From contig JAWXBD010000173.1 of NCBI GenBank assembly GCA_034439815.1, positions 1 to 64,000 of the forward strand: 64,000 nucleotides of DNA, given 5' to 3'. Made by a program: the position numbers and the translations under genes. Shown here piece by piece: positions 46,480 through 54,442 of the stretch. This DNA comes from JAEUIT01 sp034439815 (lineage in GTDB: Bacteria; Planctomycetota; Phycisphaerae; Phycisphaerales; SM1A02). Numbering within the stretch: the stretch's first letter is position 1; each line of letters starts with the position of its first letter. The notes beneath the pieces were generated by a model, which was not told the origin of the DNA, did no database searches, and saw only the letters and a list, made by a program, of their open reading frames with translations.

Positions 46480-46845
46480 ATGCCGAATCGCACTCGACAC
46501 AGCCTGCCAATTGCTTCGCCCCCACTTGCTTCGACCGGCACCGAAACCGTGTTGACCGCGACCGTCAGGGGCGGCGGCTGTCCGGCCAGCCCCGAAGCCA
46601 GCCCGGAAGCCAACCCGGAACTAATCGAGCGCGTCCGAACCATCTTGGATCTGATCCGCCCGGCCGTGCAGGATGACGGGGGCGACGTTGAGCTGGTCGA
46701 TGTCTCGCCCGACGGGCTGGTGCGGGTCCGGTTTCACGGGGCATGCGTCGGGTGTCCATCAAGTTCGATCACGCTGCAGACGGGGATTGAGCGGAACCTG
46801 CGCGACCATGTGGCCGAGGTCACGAGCGTCATCGCGATCCCGTGA
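46480..46845 (+). CDS. NifU C-terminal-domain iron-sulfur scaffold protein
   Basis: A 121-residue protein whose last 75 residues form a NifU-like domain with the cluster-binding C89-x-x-C92 in ACVGCPSSSITL. The first 45 residues are low in order and contain a short SPEASPEANPE repeat. NfuA-type proteins carry a 4Fe-4S cluster to target enzymes. The exact start is uncertain: ATG 46480 has AAGGA very close to it, and a later start is possible because the extension is poorly conserved in character. It diverges from the lipoprotein gene with a 92-base promoter region between. Confidence 0.85.
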   Translation: MPNRTRHSLPIASPPLASTGTETVLTATVRGGGCPASPEASPEANPELIERVRTILDLIRPAVQDDGGDVELVDVSPDGLVRVRFHGACVGCPSSSITLQTGIERNLRDHVAEVTSVIAIP

Positions 46846-46872
46846 CGGCCGGCGCCCGGCCACTACCGCCGG

Positions 46873-46928
46873 GGGACCTGGCAGCTGGGACCTGGCAGCT
46901 GGGACCTGGCAGCTGGGACCTGGCAGCC
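46873..46928 (+). repeat. 14-bp tandem repeat upstream of csrA
   Basis: Four adjacent 14-base units (GGGACCTGGCAGCT; the fourth differs in its last base) lie in the 310-base region between the NifU-domain gene and csrA. Each unit contains a GGA core, the sequence CsrA-type proteins recognise in RNA. The rest of this region shows no gene. Confidence 0.93.
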
Positions 46929-47155
46929 CAGAGCGCGTCTACGAGAATTCCCTTCCACCAGCCGCAACCCTCGGCTACGCTCTGCCTCGACGACTGTACT
47001 CGCAGGCTGCGGTCACCGCCCGATGGGCAAACACCAGTGGCCAATCGCGGAGGACAGTCGTGCTGGTCGATGATGGGTCGCCGCTCTGCGACCTGTCGCC
47101 GCCGAGCAGGCGACCCTCGCAAAGACGCGGGGAGAACAGGCAGGAGGTCCTGGCG

Positions 47156-47389
47156 ATGCTGGTCATCACACGCAAAGAAGGCGAAGAGGTCATCATCGGC
47201 GACCCCGCGGCGCCGATCGGTATCGTTCGCATCGCCACTATCAAAGGGGACCGCGTCCGGATCGCATTTGAATTCCCGCGCGAGGTCCCGGTGCATCGGC
47301 GCGAAGTTGCGGAGCAGATTCTGTCCGCCGAGGCAGCGCAGGCCCAGATCATCGGATCGATTCGACCGGCGACGGGCGAAGCAACCTGA
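47156..47389 (+). CDS. csrA: Carbon storage regulator CsrA (RNA-binding translation regulator)
   Basis: A 77-residue CsrA. The N-terminal MLVITRKEGEEVIIGD and the VRIAFEFPREVPVHRREV segment with the RNA-contacting arginine are typical, and the C-terminal helix is extended. CsrA dimers bind GGA motifs in mRNA leaders and block or stabilise translation of genes for motility, surface structures and carbon metabolism. The start is fixed by AGGAGG at 47142-47147. Tandem repeats flank the gene on both sides and a weak terminator follows at about 47485. No fliW gene is adjacent. Control of the pilus genes in this window is possible but untested. Confidence 0.95.
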   Translation: MLVITRKEGEEVIIGDPAAPIGIVRIATIKGDRVRIAFEFPREVPVHRREVAEQILSAEAAQAQIIGSIRPATGEAT

Positions 47390-47417
47390 CGGGCGACGGG
47401 CACCGAGCGGCCCGTTT

Positions 47418-47469
47418 CAACAGGCACCTGCAACGGGCACTTGCAACGGGCACTTGCAACGGGCACTTG
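47418..47469 (+). repeat. 13-bp tandem repeat downstream of csrA
   Basis: Four adjacent 13-base units (consensus CAACGGGCACTTG; the first differs at two positions) begin 29 bases after the csrA stop codon. They differ in sequence from the repeat upstream of csrA. Confidence 0.93.
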
Positions 47470-47484
47470 ATCACCAGACGGTCC

Positions 47485-47509
47485 TCCCCTCAGCGGGGGG
47501 ATCGTTTTT
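47485..47509 (+). terminator. Possible terminator after csrA
   Basis: A short G/C stem (47485-47489 with 47497-47501) is followed by ATCGTTTTT. The stem is only five base pairs, so the call is weak, but the position and T-tract suit the end of the csrA transcript. Confidence 0.45.
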
Positions 47510-47542
47510 CGTTTGAAGCGAACGAGTCGAATTGCCGCGCAT

Positions 47543-47577
47543 GAAAAGGCCCCGGTCTTGGGTTGCAAGACCGGGGC
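47543..47577 (-). terminator. Rho-independent terminator for the mraZ-side transcript
   Basis: A perfect 12-bp stem (47549-47560 with 47566-47577) with a 5-base loop is followed on the minus strand by CTTTTC. It would end a minus-strand transcript coming from the mraZ side, more than 400 bases after the mraZ stop. Confidence 0.85.
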
Positions 47578-47991
47578 GTTGCTTCTGTCGCGGCGAATCG
47601 ATTGGCTATCCATGCCTGTCGCTTCGCCGCCCGAGCCGTGCCGCCTATCCGTAGCGGGCTCGGTCGCACAGCCGGGAAAAGGCCCCACGGCGCTTCGACC
47701 TCGAAAACTTCGAAGAGGAAGAAGCGTCGTGAAGTCGGATGTGCGGCGGTCGCTCACTCCGTCGCAGGGAACTCCTGTCCGCCGTCCTTGGCGGGCGCTT
47801 GTTCCGCTCATCCGCACCCAGAAACCGTTCGCCCGTGTGGAGAACGGCAATGGGTGCTTCCCTGCCCGGAAGCCGTCACCGATCCTTGGCGACGGCCGAC
47901 GGGCGAATGTCCTGGCGAATTGCGGAGAGATCGGTCGGGATCCGTCCGCAGCGTGTCGTTCGATCGGTGCCGTTCTACTGACTTCCTCGCG
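47578..47991 (-). other. Unexplained 0.41-kb stretch between mraZ and its terminator
   Basis: No reading frame here looks like a real protein on either strand. The open frames have high Arg/Ser content, lack ribosome binding sites, and the longest on the minus strand runs straight through the terminator hairpin. It does not show the conserved landmarks of RNase P RNA, tmRNA, the SRP RNA or tRNAs. It ends at a strong minus-strand terminator, so it is either a long 3' untranslated region of mraZ or an independent noncoding RNA gene. Confidence 0.45.
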
Positions 47992-48471
47992 CTACTTCGC
48001 CGCCGCGTCCGTGCGGCGGCGATCGGCGAGAGCTTGCCTCGCTCGTCGCCACACATCGGCTTGAGAGGGCTGCAGCGCCTGCTGCTCAGCCTTCCATGCC
48101 GTCGGATCACAGAGCTCCAGGTGATCCCGAACACCCAAAATCATCACACTCCCGGAGAGTCCAAACGCCTGAAGCAGCCGGTCTGGAATCCGTACCCGGC
48201 CTGCACCGTCGATCGGCAGTCGAGCGGCCTGCGAAAAGATCAGCCGTTCAAACTGCTGCATGTCTTCGTCACCGAGAAGCGATCCGCCCAGGGCCGTCGA
48301 AAGCTCCTGGAACGTCTTCTCGGGCCAGAGCCAAAGGCTGCCGTTCGAACCCGGGGCTGCGATGAGCGCTTCGCCGTGAAGCTCCGGCCGCAAAACATCG
48401 CGGAGTTCCGCGGGAATTGCGAGGCGTTGCTTCGGATCGAGGGAATGCTCATACTCACCGAGGAAGAACAC
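47992..48471 (-). CDS. mraZ: Transcriptional regulator MraZ
   Basis: A 159-residue protein with two SpoVT/AbrB-type DNA-binding modules: GEYEHSLDPKQRLAIPAELR near the N terminus and LPIDGAGRVRIPDRLL in the second half. I chose GTG 48471, which has GAGGTG five to six bases upstream, instead of the longer frame that would run through the operator. MraZ normally heads the division and cell-wall cluster and represses its own promoter. Here no rsmH, ftsL or mur gene follows; the transcript ends at a terminator after 0.4 kb. Its operator repeats lie just upstream. Confidence 0.9.
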   Translation of the reverse strand: MFFLGEYEHSLDPKQRLAIPAELRDVLRPELHGEALIAAPGSNGSLWLWPEKTFQELSTALGGSLLGDEDMQQFERLIFSQAARLPIDGAGRVRIPDRLLQAFGLSGSVMILGVRDHLELCDPTAWKAEQQALQPSQADVWRRARQALADRRRTDAAAK

Positions 48472-48504
48472 ACGACACCTCAGTTCTGACAAGTGGAAAA
48501 GTAA

Positions 48505-48539
48505 CCCACTCTGCCCCACCTTTCAACACTTCTCCCCAA
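48505..48539 (-). promoter_or_regulatory. MraZ operator: four boxes at 10-bp spacing
   Basis: Read on the minus strand, the boxes TTGGG, GTGTT, GTGGG and GTGGG occur at exact 10-base intervals, ending 33 bases upstream of the mraZ start codon. Known MraZ operators are three or more TGGGN repeats with five-base spacers. Three of the four boxes match; the second is degenerate. Confidence 0.75.
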
Positions 48540-48622
48540 AAAGTTTTCATGTGCTCTCGAAGAACCTTCGAGACCCCGCTTGGCAAGACCCATTAAGCGT
48601 GGCAAATTCAAGAGTTAGCGAA

Positions 48623-48631
48623 TTATCCACA
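48623..48631 (+). promoter_or_regulatory. Perfect DnaA-box sequence (TTATCCACA)
   Basis: The nine bases match the consensus DnaA box exactly. A weaker match lies at 48492-48500 on the opposite strand (TTTTCCACT). Both lie in the intergenic region between mraZ and the flavin-reductase-like gene. A single strong box is not an origin; it could mark DnaA control of a neighbouring gene or be chance. Confidence 0.4.
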
Positions 48632-48674
48632 GGCCGCTCTCGCCGCTGTGGAAATGTGGGGAGTCCGTGCGGAT

Positions 48675-49367
48675 ATGAGCACCAAGAAGCCTGGCAAGCC
48701 TGCAACGTCACCAGACACCGCGCCCCCAGCGACGGAGGCGGTCGCGCCTCCCATTGATCCACGGCTCGCAGCGCTCGCGCTGATCCCCCACAGCAGCTTC
48801 ATCCTGACCTCGGCATTCGGCGAGATCCGCGCCGGCGTCGTGGTGCACTGGGTCCAGCAGGTTTCGTCGACGCCGATGCTCGTGGTCGTGGCGATTGAAA
48901 AGGGGCAGCCGCTCAGTCCGGTGATTCGCGACAGTCGGCGCTTCGCGCTGTGTCAGCTCGACAATGACGACCGCGTGCTCCGCCGAATGTTCGAGGGCGA
49001 GCGGGCCGACCCGTACACCCGCCACGAGGTCTTCGACCCGTTTCTGGGCATCGCCACGATGACCACGGCCGGCGGCGTTCCTGTTCCGCTCAAGAGCCTG
49101 GCCTGGCTCGACTGCGAACTGTCGCGGCATCTGGATGTCGAGGGGAACTGCGAGCTGTACATCGGGCTGGTGCACAGCGGCGGCGTGCTGCGGCCCATGA
49201 GCGACGCGCAGGTGCCTGTCGCGGCGCGTGCCCCCGGTTCCGCAGTGCCGGGTCGGGTGGAGGCGAGCACGATCCGTCCGATCCAACCGCTCAACGGGCA
49301 TGCCAACGGGCACGCTGGTCCGCGGTCGACTAACGACGCGACTCACGGCGCCAAGCGACGAGCGTGA
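48675..49367 (+). CDS. Flavin reductase-like (FMN-binding) domain protein
   Basis: A 230-residue protein. The central 150 residues (about 35-180) look like a flavin reductase-like split-barrel domain: FGEIRAGVVVHWVQQV near the start, VIRDSRRFALCQL, LAWLDCELSRHLDVEGNCELYIGLV at the end. Proteins of this fold bind FMN and reduce or carry flavin, or act as flavoredoxins. Both tails are low in order; the C-terminal one contains NGHANGHAG. ATG 48675 follows a GGAG sequence. An amidohydrolase gene follows after 21 bases and is probably co-transcribed. Confidence 0.78.
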   Translation: MSTKKPGKPATSPDTAPPATEAVAPPIDPRLAALALIPHSSFILTSAFGEIRAGVVVHWVQQVSSTPMLVVVAIEKGQPLSPVIRDSRRFALCQLDNDDRVLRRMFEGERADPYTRHEVFDPFLGIATMTTAGGVPVPLKSLAWLDCELSRHLDVEGNCELYIGLVHSGGVLRPMSDAQVPVAARAPGSAVPGRVEASTIRPIQPLNGHANGHAGPRSTNDATHGAKRRA

Positions 49368-49388
49368 GCGTCCGCCTACACTCGGCGA

Positions 49389-50564
49389 ATGTCGATGGAT
49401 GTACGCCCGGTCGCAACTGGCAAGACGATGACGGAAAAGGTGGCGGCGGAGGTGGCGCGCCGAGTCCCGCTGCTGTCGCCTCGCCCAGGACCGTTTGTGA
49501 ACGCCTCCAACCGGTGCAGCCTCGACTACCGCGCGGAAGCGGTACTGCTGCCTGAGCTGGGCTATCCGATCATCGACGCGCACACGCACGTGAACGGCCC
49601 TGAGGCTGCGCGCGTCATGCTGGAAGCAATGGACCTGTACGGCATCGGCCGCGTCTACTCGATGACGCTGATCGAACAGGTCCCGGCGATCCAGGACCTG
49701 TACGGCGATCGCATCCGTTTCATCGCGATCCCGGACTGGGCAAGCACCGATCGGCGGCTTGCCAACGGTGCCGGGTTCCTCAAGAACATCGAACGGTTCC
49801 ACGCGCTCGGCGCCCGCATCGTCAAATTTTGGCAGGCCCCGCGCACGATCGATCTCGCGACCGATGCCGGCGATCCACGCCTCTTCGCGATCAACGGTCC
49901 CGACCGGCTGCGCGCGATGGAACTCGCTGATTCGCTCGGCATGACGTTCATGACGCACATCGCCGATCCCGACACGTGGTTCTCCACGCGCTACAAGGAC
50001 GCATCGAAGTACGGCTCGAAGAGCTCGCACTACGAGCCGCTGGAAATTCTGCTCGATCGATTCCGCCATCGAACCTGGATCGCCGCGCATATGGGCGGCT
50101 GGCCTGAAGATCTCGCGTTCCTGTCGGGGCTGCTCGATCGGCATCCGAATCTGCATCTCGACACCAGCGCCACGAAGTGGATCGTGCGCGAACTGTCAAA
50201 GCATCCGCTTGTCGATCTCACTGCGTTCGTGCAGCGCTACCGCGGACGTCTCTTGTTCGGATCCGACATCGTGACCGCCGACGAGCATCTGAAGAGCGTT
50301 GAAGGCAAGACGGAAATGCAGGCGAAGGCGGAGAGTCCGGAGACTGCGTTCGATCTGTACGCGAGTCGCTACTGGGCGCTGCGCATGCTGTGGGAGGGCG
50401 AGGGCTCGATGGAGTCACCGATCTGCGATCCCGATCTCGCCATGGTCGCGCCGGAGTGTCATCCGGCGAACGCTGCCCCGATGCTGCGCGGTTCGCAACT
50501 CGCACCGGATCTCCTGAAGTCGCTTTACCACGACGCGGCGATGGCCGTGCTCCCACATGCTTAG
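49389..50564 (+). CDS. Amidohydrolase-2 family metal-dependent hydrolase
   Basis: A 391-residue TIM-barrel amidohydrolase. The metal-binding start of the barrel is PIIDAHTHVNG (about 60-70), further candidate ligands are the histidine in FMTHIAD and IAAHMGG, and the aspartate in LLFGSDIV. This pattern fits the aminocarboxymuconate-semialdehyde decarboxylase-like group, which includes decarboxylases and lactonases. The substrate cannot be assigned. It ends 18 bases before the convergent DUF4139 gene. Confidence 0.8.
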   Translation: MSMDVRPVATGKTMTEKVAAEVARRVPLLSPRPGPFVNASNRCSLDYRAEAVLLPELGYPIIDAHTHVNGPEAARVMLEAMDLYGIGRVYSMTLIEQVPAIQDLYGDRIRFIAIPDWASTDRRLANGAGFLKNIERFHALGARIVKFWQAPRTIDLATDAGDPRLFAINGPDRLRAMELADSLGMTFMTHIADPDTWFSTRYKDASKYGSKSSHYEPLEILLDRFRHRTWIAAHMGGWPEDLAFLSGLLDRHPNLHLDTSATKWIVRELSKHPLVDLTAFVQRYRGRLLFGSDIVTADEHLKSVEGKTEMQAKAESPETAFDLYASRYWALRMLWEGEGSMESPICDPDLAMVAPECHPANAAPMLRGSQLAPDLLKSLYHDAAMAVLPHA

Positions 50565-50581
50565 GGACCGATGCGAAGGGA

Positions 50582-51985
50582 CTATGGGTTGAGCCGCACC
50601 TGCTGCTGCTTCTGGTTCGATCCGCGGCGATACATCAGCTCGTAGGCGAAGTCCTTCGTCGTGTTCGCGCCGACCGTCGATGTGAACTCCGGTGTGCGGT
50701 AGTCAAAGAGTGCCGGACTCAGCGCGCTCTGCATCGTCACGTCGCCATCGATCGGGAAACGCCACGCGACAGTCACCGGAACGTCGCGATAGTTGCGGAT
50801 CCGCTCGACGCGCACCTCGTGGTCGTTCCAGCCGGCGATCGCATAGCGCTGGTCGATCTTCTCGCCGCCCGCCGGACTCACGAGCTTGTCCGTGTTGCCG
50901 ACCTTGAACCAGAACTCGTCGCGGTAGTTCCGCTGCACGATCCGCTCGAGCAGGACCTGCGGGTCGCTCCCGAGATTGAACTCGAACTCCTGCCCGATCG
51001 GCACATACTTCGTCGTGACGAATGCCAGGACGCCGAGTCCGTCATTCGATGCCGTCGTCTGAAAGAGCCGCACCGTTCCGTCCGGCAGCGGCGAACCGCC
51101 CAGCGTGCTCGCCTCGTCGTTCCGCACGAGATACAGCCGCACGAGCCCGTCGCCGTATTCCTGCGGGCGATAGCGGTACTCGACGCGGAACGGCACCTTC
51201 GTGCCTTCGAAGAGCCGCATGCGCTTCGACCAGCCGTTCTTCACCGTTTCCGTTCCGGGAACGGTGAAGATGAAGTATTCGGAGAGGCCTTCCTTGACGA
51301 TCTGCTTTTGATCGTCTGCTCGCTCCTTGAAGCTGTCGGCGAGCGCACCACCGACTGCGGCGCGGGCCGGTGCCGGCATCGACTGCACCGCTGCGCCTCC
51401 GCGCAGCCGCTCGAGCACTTCATTCGAAACGATTCCGCGCTGCGCGAGCGCGGCGATCTTCTCGACGAGATTGATCGTGCCGACGACCATCCGCACGCTG
51501 GCGTGCTCATAGTCCTCGCCGGAGTTGTTGATGATCGTCACGAATCCCTCGAACGACATCGACGACTCCGGGCGATCGACGGTCCCGACGTAGTCTGCAG
51601 CCCACGAGATGCCGCTCGTGAAGTAGCTGATCTCAACCACGGCGTCGCCGTCAAATGACGACTCCACGGTCCAGTACAGCGCCTGCGGCCGATCGTGCGG
51701 AAAACGCGTGTCGATCAGTTCGAGTCCCTTCGGGCTGCCCGAGAAGCGCAACGACACGCTCGATGCGTCGATGAGCGTGTTGGCCCAGGAGAACTGCAAC
51801 TGGTTGGCGCCGGTGCGCACGGTGAGATGACGGGTCTCGCGCACGAGGGTCAAGTCCTCGCCGTTGTAAATCGTCAGCTGCACGCTATCGCGTCCCGGCA
51901 GCGTCGACATGTCGATGTTCTGGGCGGGCGCCGTCCCGGCGAGGAGGAGCACAAGCACGATCGCGATGTATGTGATGAGTCGCAT
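50582..51985 (-). CDS. Exported DUF4139 domain protein, copy 2
   Basis: A 467-residue secreted protein with a signal peptide (residues 1-22, MRLITYIAIVLVLLLAGTAPA). The body is beta-rich with the DUF4139 pattern (LQFSWANTLIDASSVSLRF, ISYFTSGISWAADYVG, and a final VRVERIRNYRDVPVTVAW). A GAAGGGA sequence precedes ATG 51985. It is a paralogue of the gene immediately upstream and lies 26 bases after it. DUF4139 proteins are probably envelope-located mucoidy- or adhesion-related proteins; the role is not established. Confidence 0.82.
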   Translation of the reverse strand: MRLITYIAIVLVLLLAGTAPAQNIDMSTLPGRDSVQLTIYNGEDLTLVRETRHLTVRTGANQLQFSWANTLIDASSVSLRFSGSPKGLELIDTRFPHDRPQALYWTVESSFDGDAVVEISYFTSGISWAADYVGTVDRPESSMSFEGFVTIINNSGEDYEHASVRMVVGTINLVEKIAALAQRGIVSNEVLERLRGGAAVQSMPAPARAAVGGALADSFKERADDQKQIVKEGLSEYFIFTVPGTETVKNGWSKRMRLFEGTKVPFRVEYRYRPQEYGDGLVRLYLVRNDEASTLGGSPLPDGTVRLFQTTASNDGLGVLAFVTTKYVPIGQEFEFNLGSDPQVLLERIVQRNYRDEFWFKVGNTDKLVSPAGGEKIDQRYAIAGWNDHEVRVERIRNYRDVPVTVAWRFPIDGDVTMQSALSPALFDYRTPEFTSTVGANTTKDFAYELMYRRGSNQKQQQVRLNP

Positions 51986-52011
51986 GGAGGTATTCCCTTC
52001 TTCGATGCCGA

Positions 52012-53193
52012 TCACCATTCGTTGCGAATCAGGACATGCAGCGTTTCGGTCGTCTTGACCGCTTTCTGATCGGCGCCGCGCGGTGGCGCGCTCACGTGAA
52101 AGACGACGCGGTCACTCGTTGACTTCTGGGCATCGATCTCGCGCAGCGTCCCATCCTGCTGAAGCTCCCACTCCACCGCCCGCTGGTCTCTGCCGACGAC
52201 CTCGTTGCGCAGGTGACGCATGGATTCCGCGATGTCGATCGTGACCGCTTCGTCCTTGAAATTTTCGATCTCGTACTTCACGATCACGTCGTGGTCCGAG
52301 AGAACGCCCGCGGTGGGTGTGCGCTCGCGCCGCTCGATGATGCGCCGCACGACGACGTCCTTCGCGACGCCGACGAACAGCCGCAGCTCGTCGTCCTTGG
52401 ACGCGAACGGCGCCCAATCCTCGCCGAGGAACGCCACGGTCCCCCTGCCGTCGTCCTGAAAAATGCGTGCTTTGCCGGGTTCCAGGGGGAACGTGCCGAG
52501 ACCGCTCGCGACGTCGTTCTTCAGCACATAGTGCATCGGAATCTTCAGCTGCTGCTTGGCAGGATCAAGCATTCCGAAGCTCGCGAGATCGGCGGTGTAG
52601 GTCTTCCGCACCGGAACGTTGTCGATGCGGGCGGCCAGAATCTTGCGCGTTTCGTTGCGTCCGATCGGCCGTTCAAGCCGCTCACCGAAGCCCATGGTCA
52701 TGCCGCTGGCGCCGAACTCCTCACTCGTGCGATTGTGAAGCTGGACGTACTGCCAGAGCGTCAGCGTCTTCTCGTCCTTTGCAGTCTCGGCCCGGTATTC
52801 GTAGGTCTTGTCCACGCCCGCGATCACGTAACTGATCCGTACCTTCGCAGGTCCGGCATCGGGTGCGGCGACCTGCCACGTCAGCGCGTTCTCGCCGGGC
52901 GGATACGAGACGCTCAGCACGCGGATGTTCTCGGGATCCGTCAGGCTGCGGAACTGAATGGTGTTCCGATCGATCGCTGTGTTCGCCCACGCGAAGACCA
53001 CGTCATTCGCCCCCTTCGCGAGCGGCACCGTCCGTTCCTCTTCCACGAGCGTGATGCCGAGCCGCTCCAGTCGAATCTCGACGCGCTCACGCTCCGGCAG
53101 CGCAATCAGCTTCACACCGGCAAACGTCGTGGGAGCAAGGCCGATCAGCGCGACGAACGAGAGAGCGAAGGCGGCCGCATGGAAGCGTGACAT
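52012..53193 (-). CDS. Exported DUF4139 domain protein, copy 1
   Basis: A 393-residue secreted protein with a signal peptide ending near TFA-GV (residue 25). It shares the FAWANTAID segment, the later ISYVIAGVDKTYEYRAE pattern and the closing NFKDEAVTIDIAESM with the downstream copy, so the two arose by duplication. CAGGAG lies nine bases before ATG 53193. The 184 bases upstream show no gene. It is the first gene of a two-gene unit. Confidence 0.82.
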   Translation of the reverse strand: MSRFHAAAFALSFVALIGLAPTTFAGVKLIALPERERVEIRLERLGITLVEEERTVPLAKGANDVVFAWANTAIDRNTIQFRSLTDPENIRVLSVSYPPGENALTWQVAAPDAGPAKVRISYVIAGVDKTYEYRAETAKDEKTLTLWQYVQLHNRTSEEFGASGMTMGFGERLERPIGRNETRKILAARIDNVPVRKTYTADLASFGMLDPAKQQLKIPMHYVLKNDVASGLGTFPLEPGKARIFQDDGRGTVAFLGEDWAPFASKDDELRLFVGVAKDVVVRRIIERRERTPTAGVLSDHDVIVKYEIENFKDEAVTIDIAESMRHLRNEVVGRDQRAVEWELQQDGTLREIDAQKSTSDRVVFHVSAPPRGADQKAVKTTETLHVLIRNEW

Positions 53194-53377
53194 CGAGAGC
53201 AACTCCTGAGAACGAGAGCAAGGGAAGGAAGCGCGCAAGGCGCGCCGGCGTTGGCCCATGGCCGACGATGGCGCTGCGCGGACAGTACGCGATATGGTTT
53301 TCGAATGGGAATTCGGACGTTGCGGTCGATCGTGCGGCCTGCGCCGCGCATGCCACGTCCCGCGCGTTCGTTCGTCG

Positions 53378-54382
53378 TCAACGGCAGGCGGCTGTCCCGG
53401 CCCAGCGCTGCATCCACGCGCGCTTCCTCGCGTCCGCTTCGTCAGCGCGCCGAGCATCATCGGCAGGACGGTGGCGACTCGGTGGATCGGCGATCCACGC
53501 CACGAGCGTCCGAGTGGCGCTGAGCGGATCGTCCCTCGAAAACGTCGTCGTCGCGACGTCCGGCGGCTGGAGCGCCTCAGCGCAGTCCACTTCGCTCAGG
53601 ACCGGGACCCCCGCTGCAACTGCCCATAGGCTCGGGAGTTGTGAGCAGGCGGCCGGCTGCCCTGTCGTCCAAGACCGTCGACCAAGCGCGGCCGCGCCAC
53701 CCGTCGCAAGTCCGTCCCCGAGCACCAGCGCCACGTCCAGCCCGTGCACGATCTCCCATGGCTGCGCGATGCGCGGGTCGTGCACGAGTCCAGACTCACG
53801 CCCCGACGTTGCCGTCCACCGTGTCATCCACTGGTTCATCCATTGCGCCGTCGTCCCGCTGCGGGCTGCGCGAGGATGCACCACGAGACGAACGTTCAGC
53901 CCGCGCACGGCGACCGTGCTGACGATGTCGGCGGCGCGGCGCACGTCACAGTGCGCTACGGGATCCGCAAGCAGTCCGACGACACACACGGAATCATCGG
54001 CGCGCCATGACGCGCGCACCCGCGCGCGATCGCACGGTATGCGCGAGGCATCAACAAAAGCGTGCGACGGCTCAGGCACGATGATCTCGATGTTCGCATG
54101 CGTCGCGCGCAGATCATCGTGCAGCGCCCTGCTCCAGCACACGAACCGCTCGGCCCGCAGCGGCGCGAGCGCCCGGCGCAGCGATCGGCGCGCGAGCGCC
54201 GGTTCGCGCAGCGGCGGGCAGAACGCACCGGACACTTGCAGATCGAGCGAGCGGGCGATATGCACGGCGGACTGCGGTCCGACGATGAAGACGCCGTGAC
54301 TCCCGCCCACCAGTGCCGCGAGATCGGCGGCCTGCGCAATGAGCGTCGCACCGTCATCAGCGGCGGCTTCAATCAGGTGCAT
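53378..54382 (-). CDS. Glycosyltransferase-like protein (GT-B fold, tentative)
   Basis: A 334-residue soluble protein with alternating alpha/beta structure. The segments VCVVGLLADPV, LNVRLVVHPRA, IVHGLDVALVLGDG and LPSLWAVAAGVPVLS follow the order seen in GT-B family glycosyltransferases, with the last one resembling the donor-binding region. No catalytic residue can be fixed. A competing plus-strand frame covers much of it but reads like compositional noise. It is the last gene of an operon with two lipoproteins and a DUF2752 protein. The start codon is followed by LIEAAADDGATLIAQAAD. Confidence 0.6.
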   Translation of the reverse strand: MHLIEAAADDGATLIAQAADLAALVGGSHGVFIVGPQSAVHIARSLDLQVSGAFCPPLREPALARRSLRRALAPLRAERFVCWSRALHDDLRATHANIEIIVPEPSHAFVDASRIPCDRARVRASWRADDSVCVVGLLADPVAHCDVRRAADIVSTVAVRGLNVRLVVHPRAARSGTTAQWMNQWMTRWTATSGRESGLVHDPRIAQPWEIVHGLDVALVLGDGLATGGAAALGRRSWTTGQPAACSQLPSLWAVAAGVPVLSEVDCAEALQPPDVATTTFSRDDPLSATRTLVAWIADPPSRHRPADDARRADEADARKRAWMQRWAGTAACR

Positions 54383-54442
54383 CGTGGAAACGTGAATCTC
54401 CTGCGGCTGAACAGGTTCTTCGGAGTGGATTCTTCGGAGTGC

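Noticed and set aside
46975..47850. A 291-codon minus-strand frame near csrA
   Set aside because: It passes through the strong terminator hairpin and through csrA in antisense, and its sequence looks random.
47578..47991. RNase P RNA, tmRNA or SRP RNA
   Set aside because: The invariant sequence blocks of these RNAs were looked for on both strands and are absent. A GGAAGC-like patch resembles part of SRP RNA but the surrounding stem does not match.
48492..48655. Replication origin near mraZ
   Set aside because: Only one perfect DnaA box and one weak match are seen, with no dnaA, dnaN or AT-rich unwinding region in the window.
53187..54299. Plus-strand frame opposite the glycosyltransferase-like gene
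   Set aside because: It is dominated by Arg, Ser and Ala and has no fold pattern, while the minus-strand frame has regular alpha/beta structure and fits the operon.
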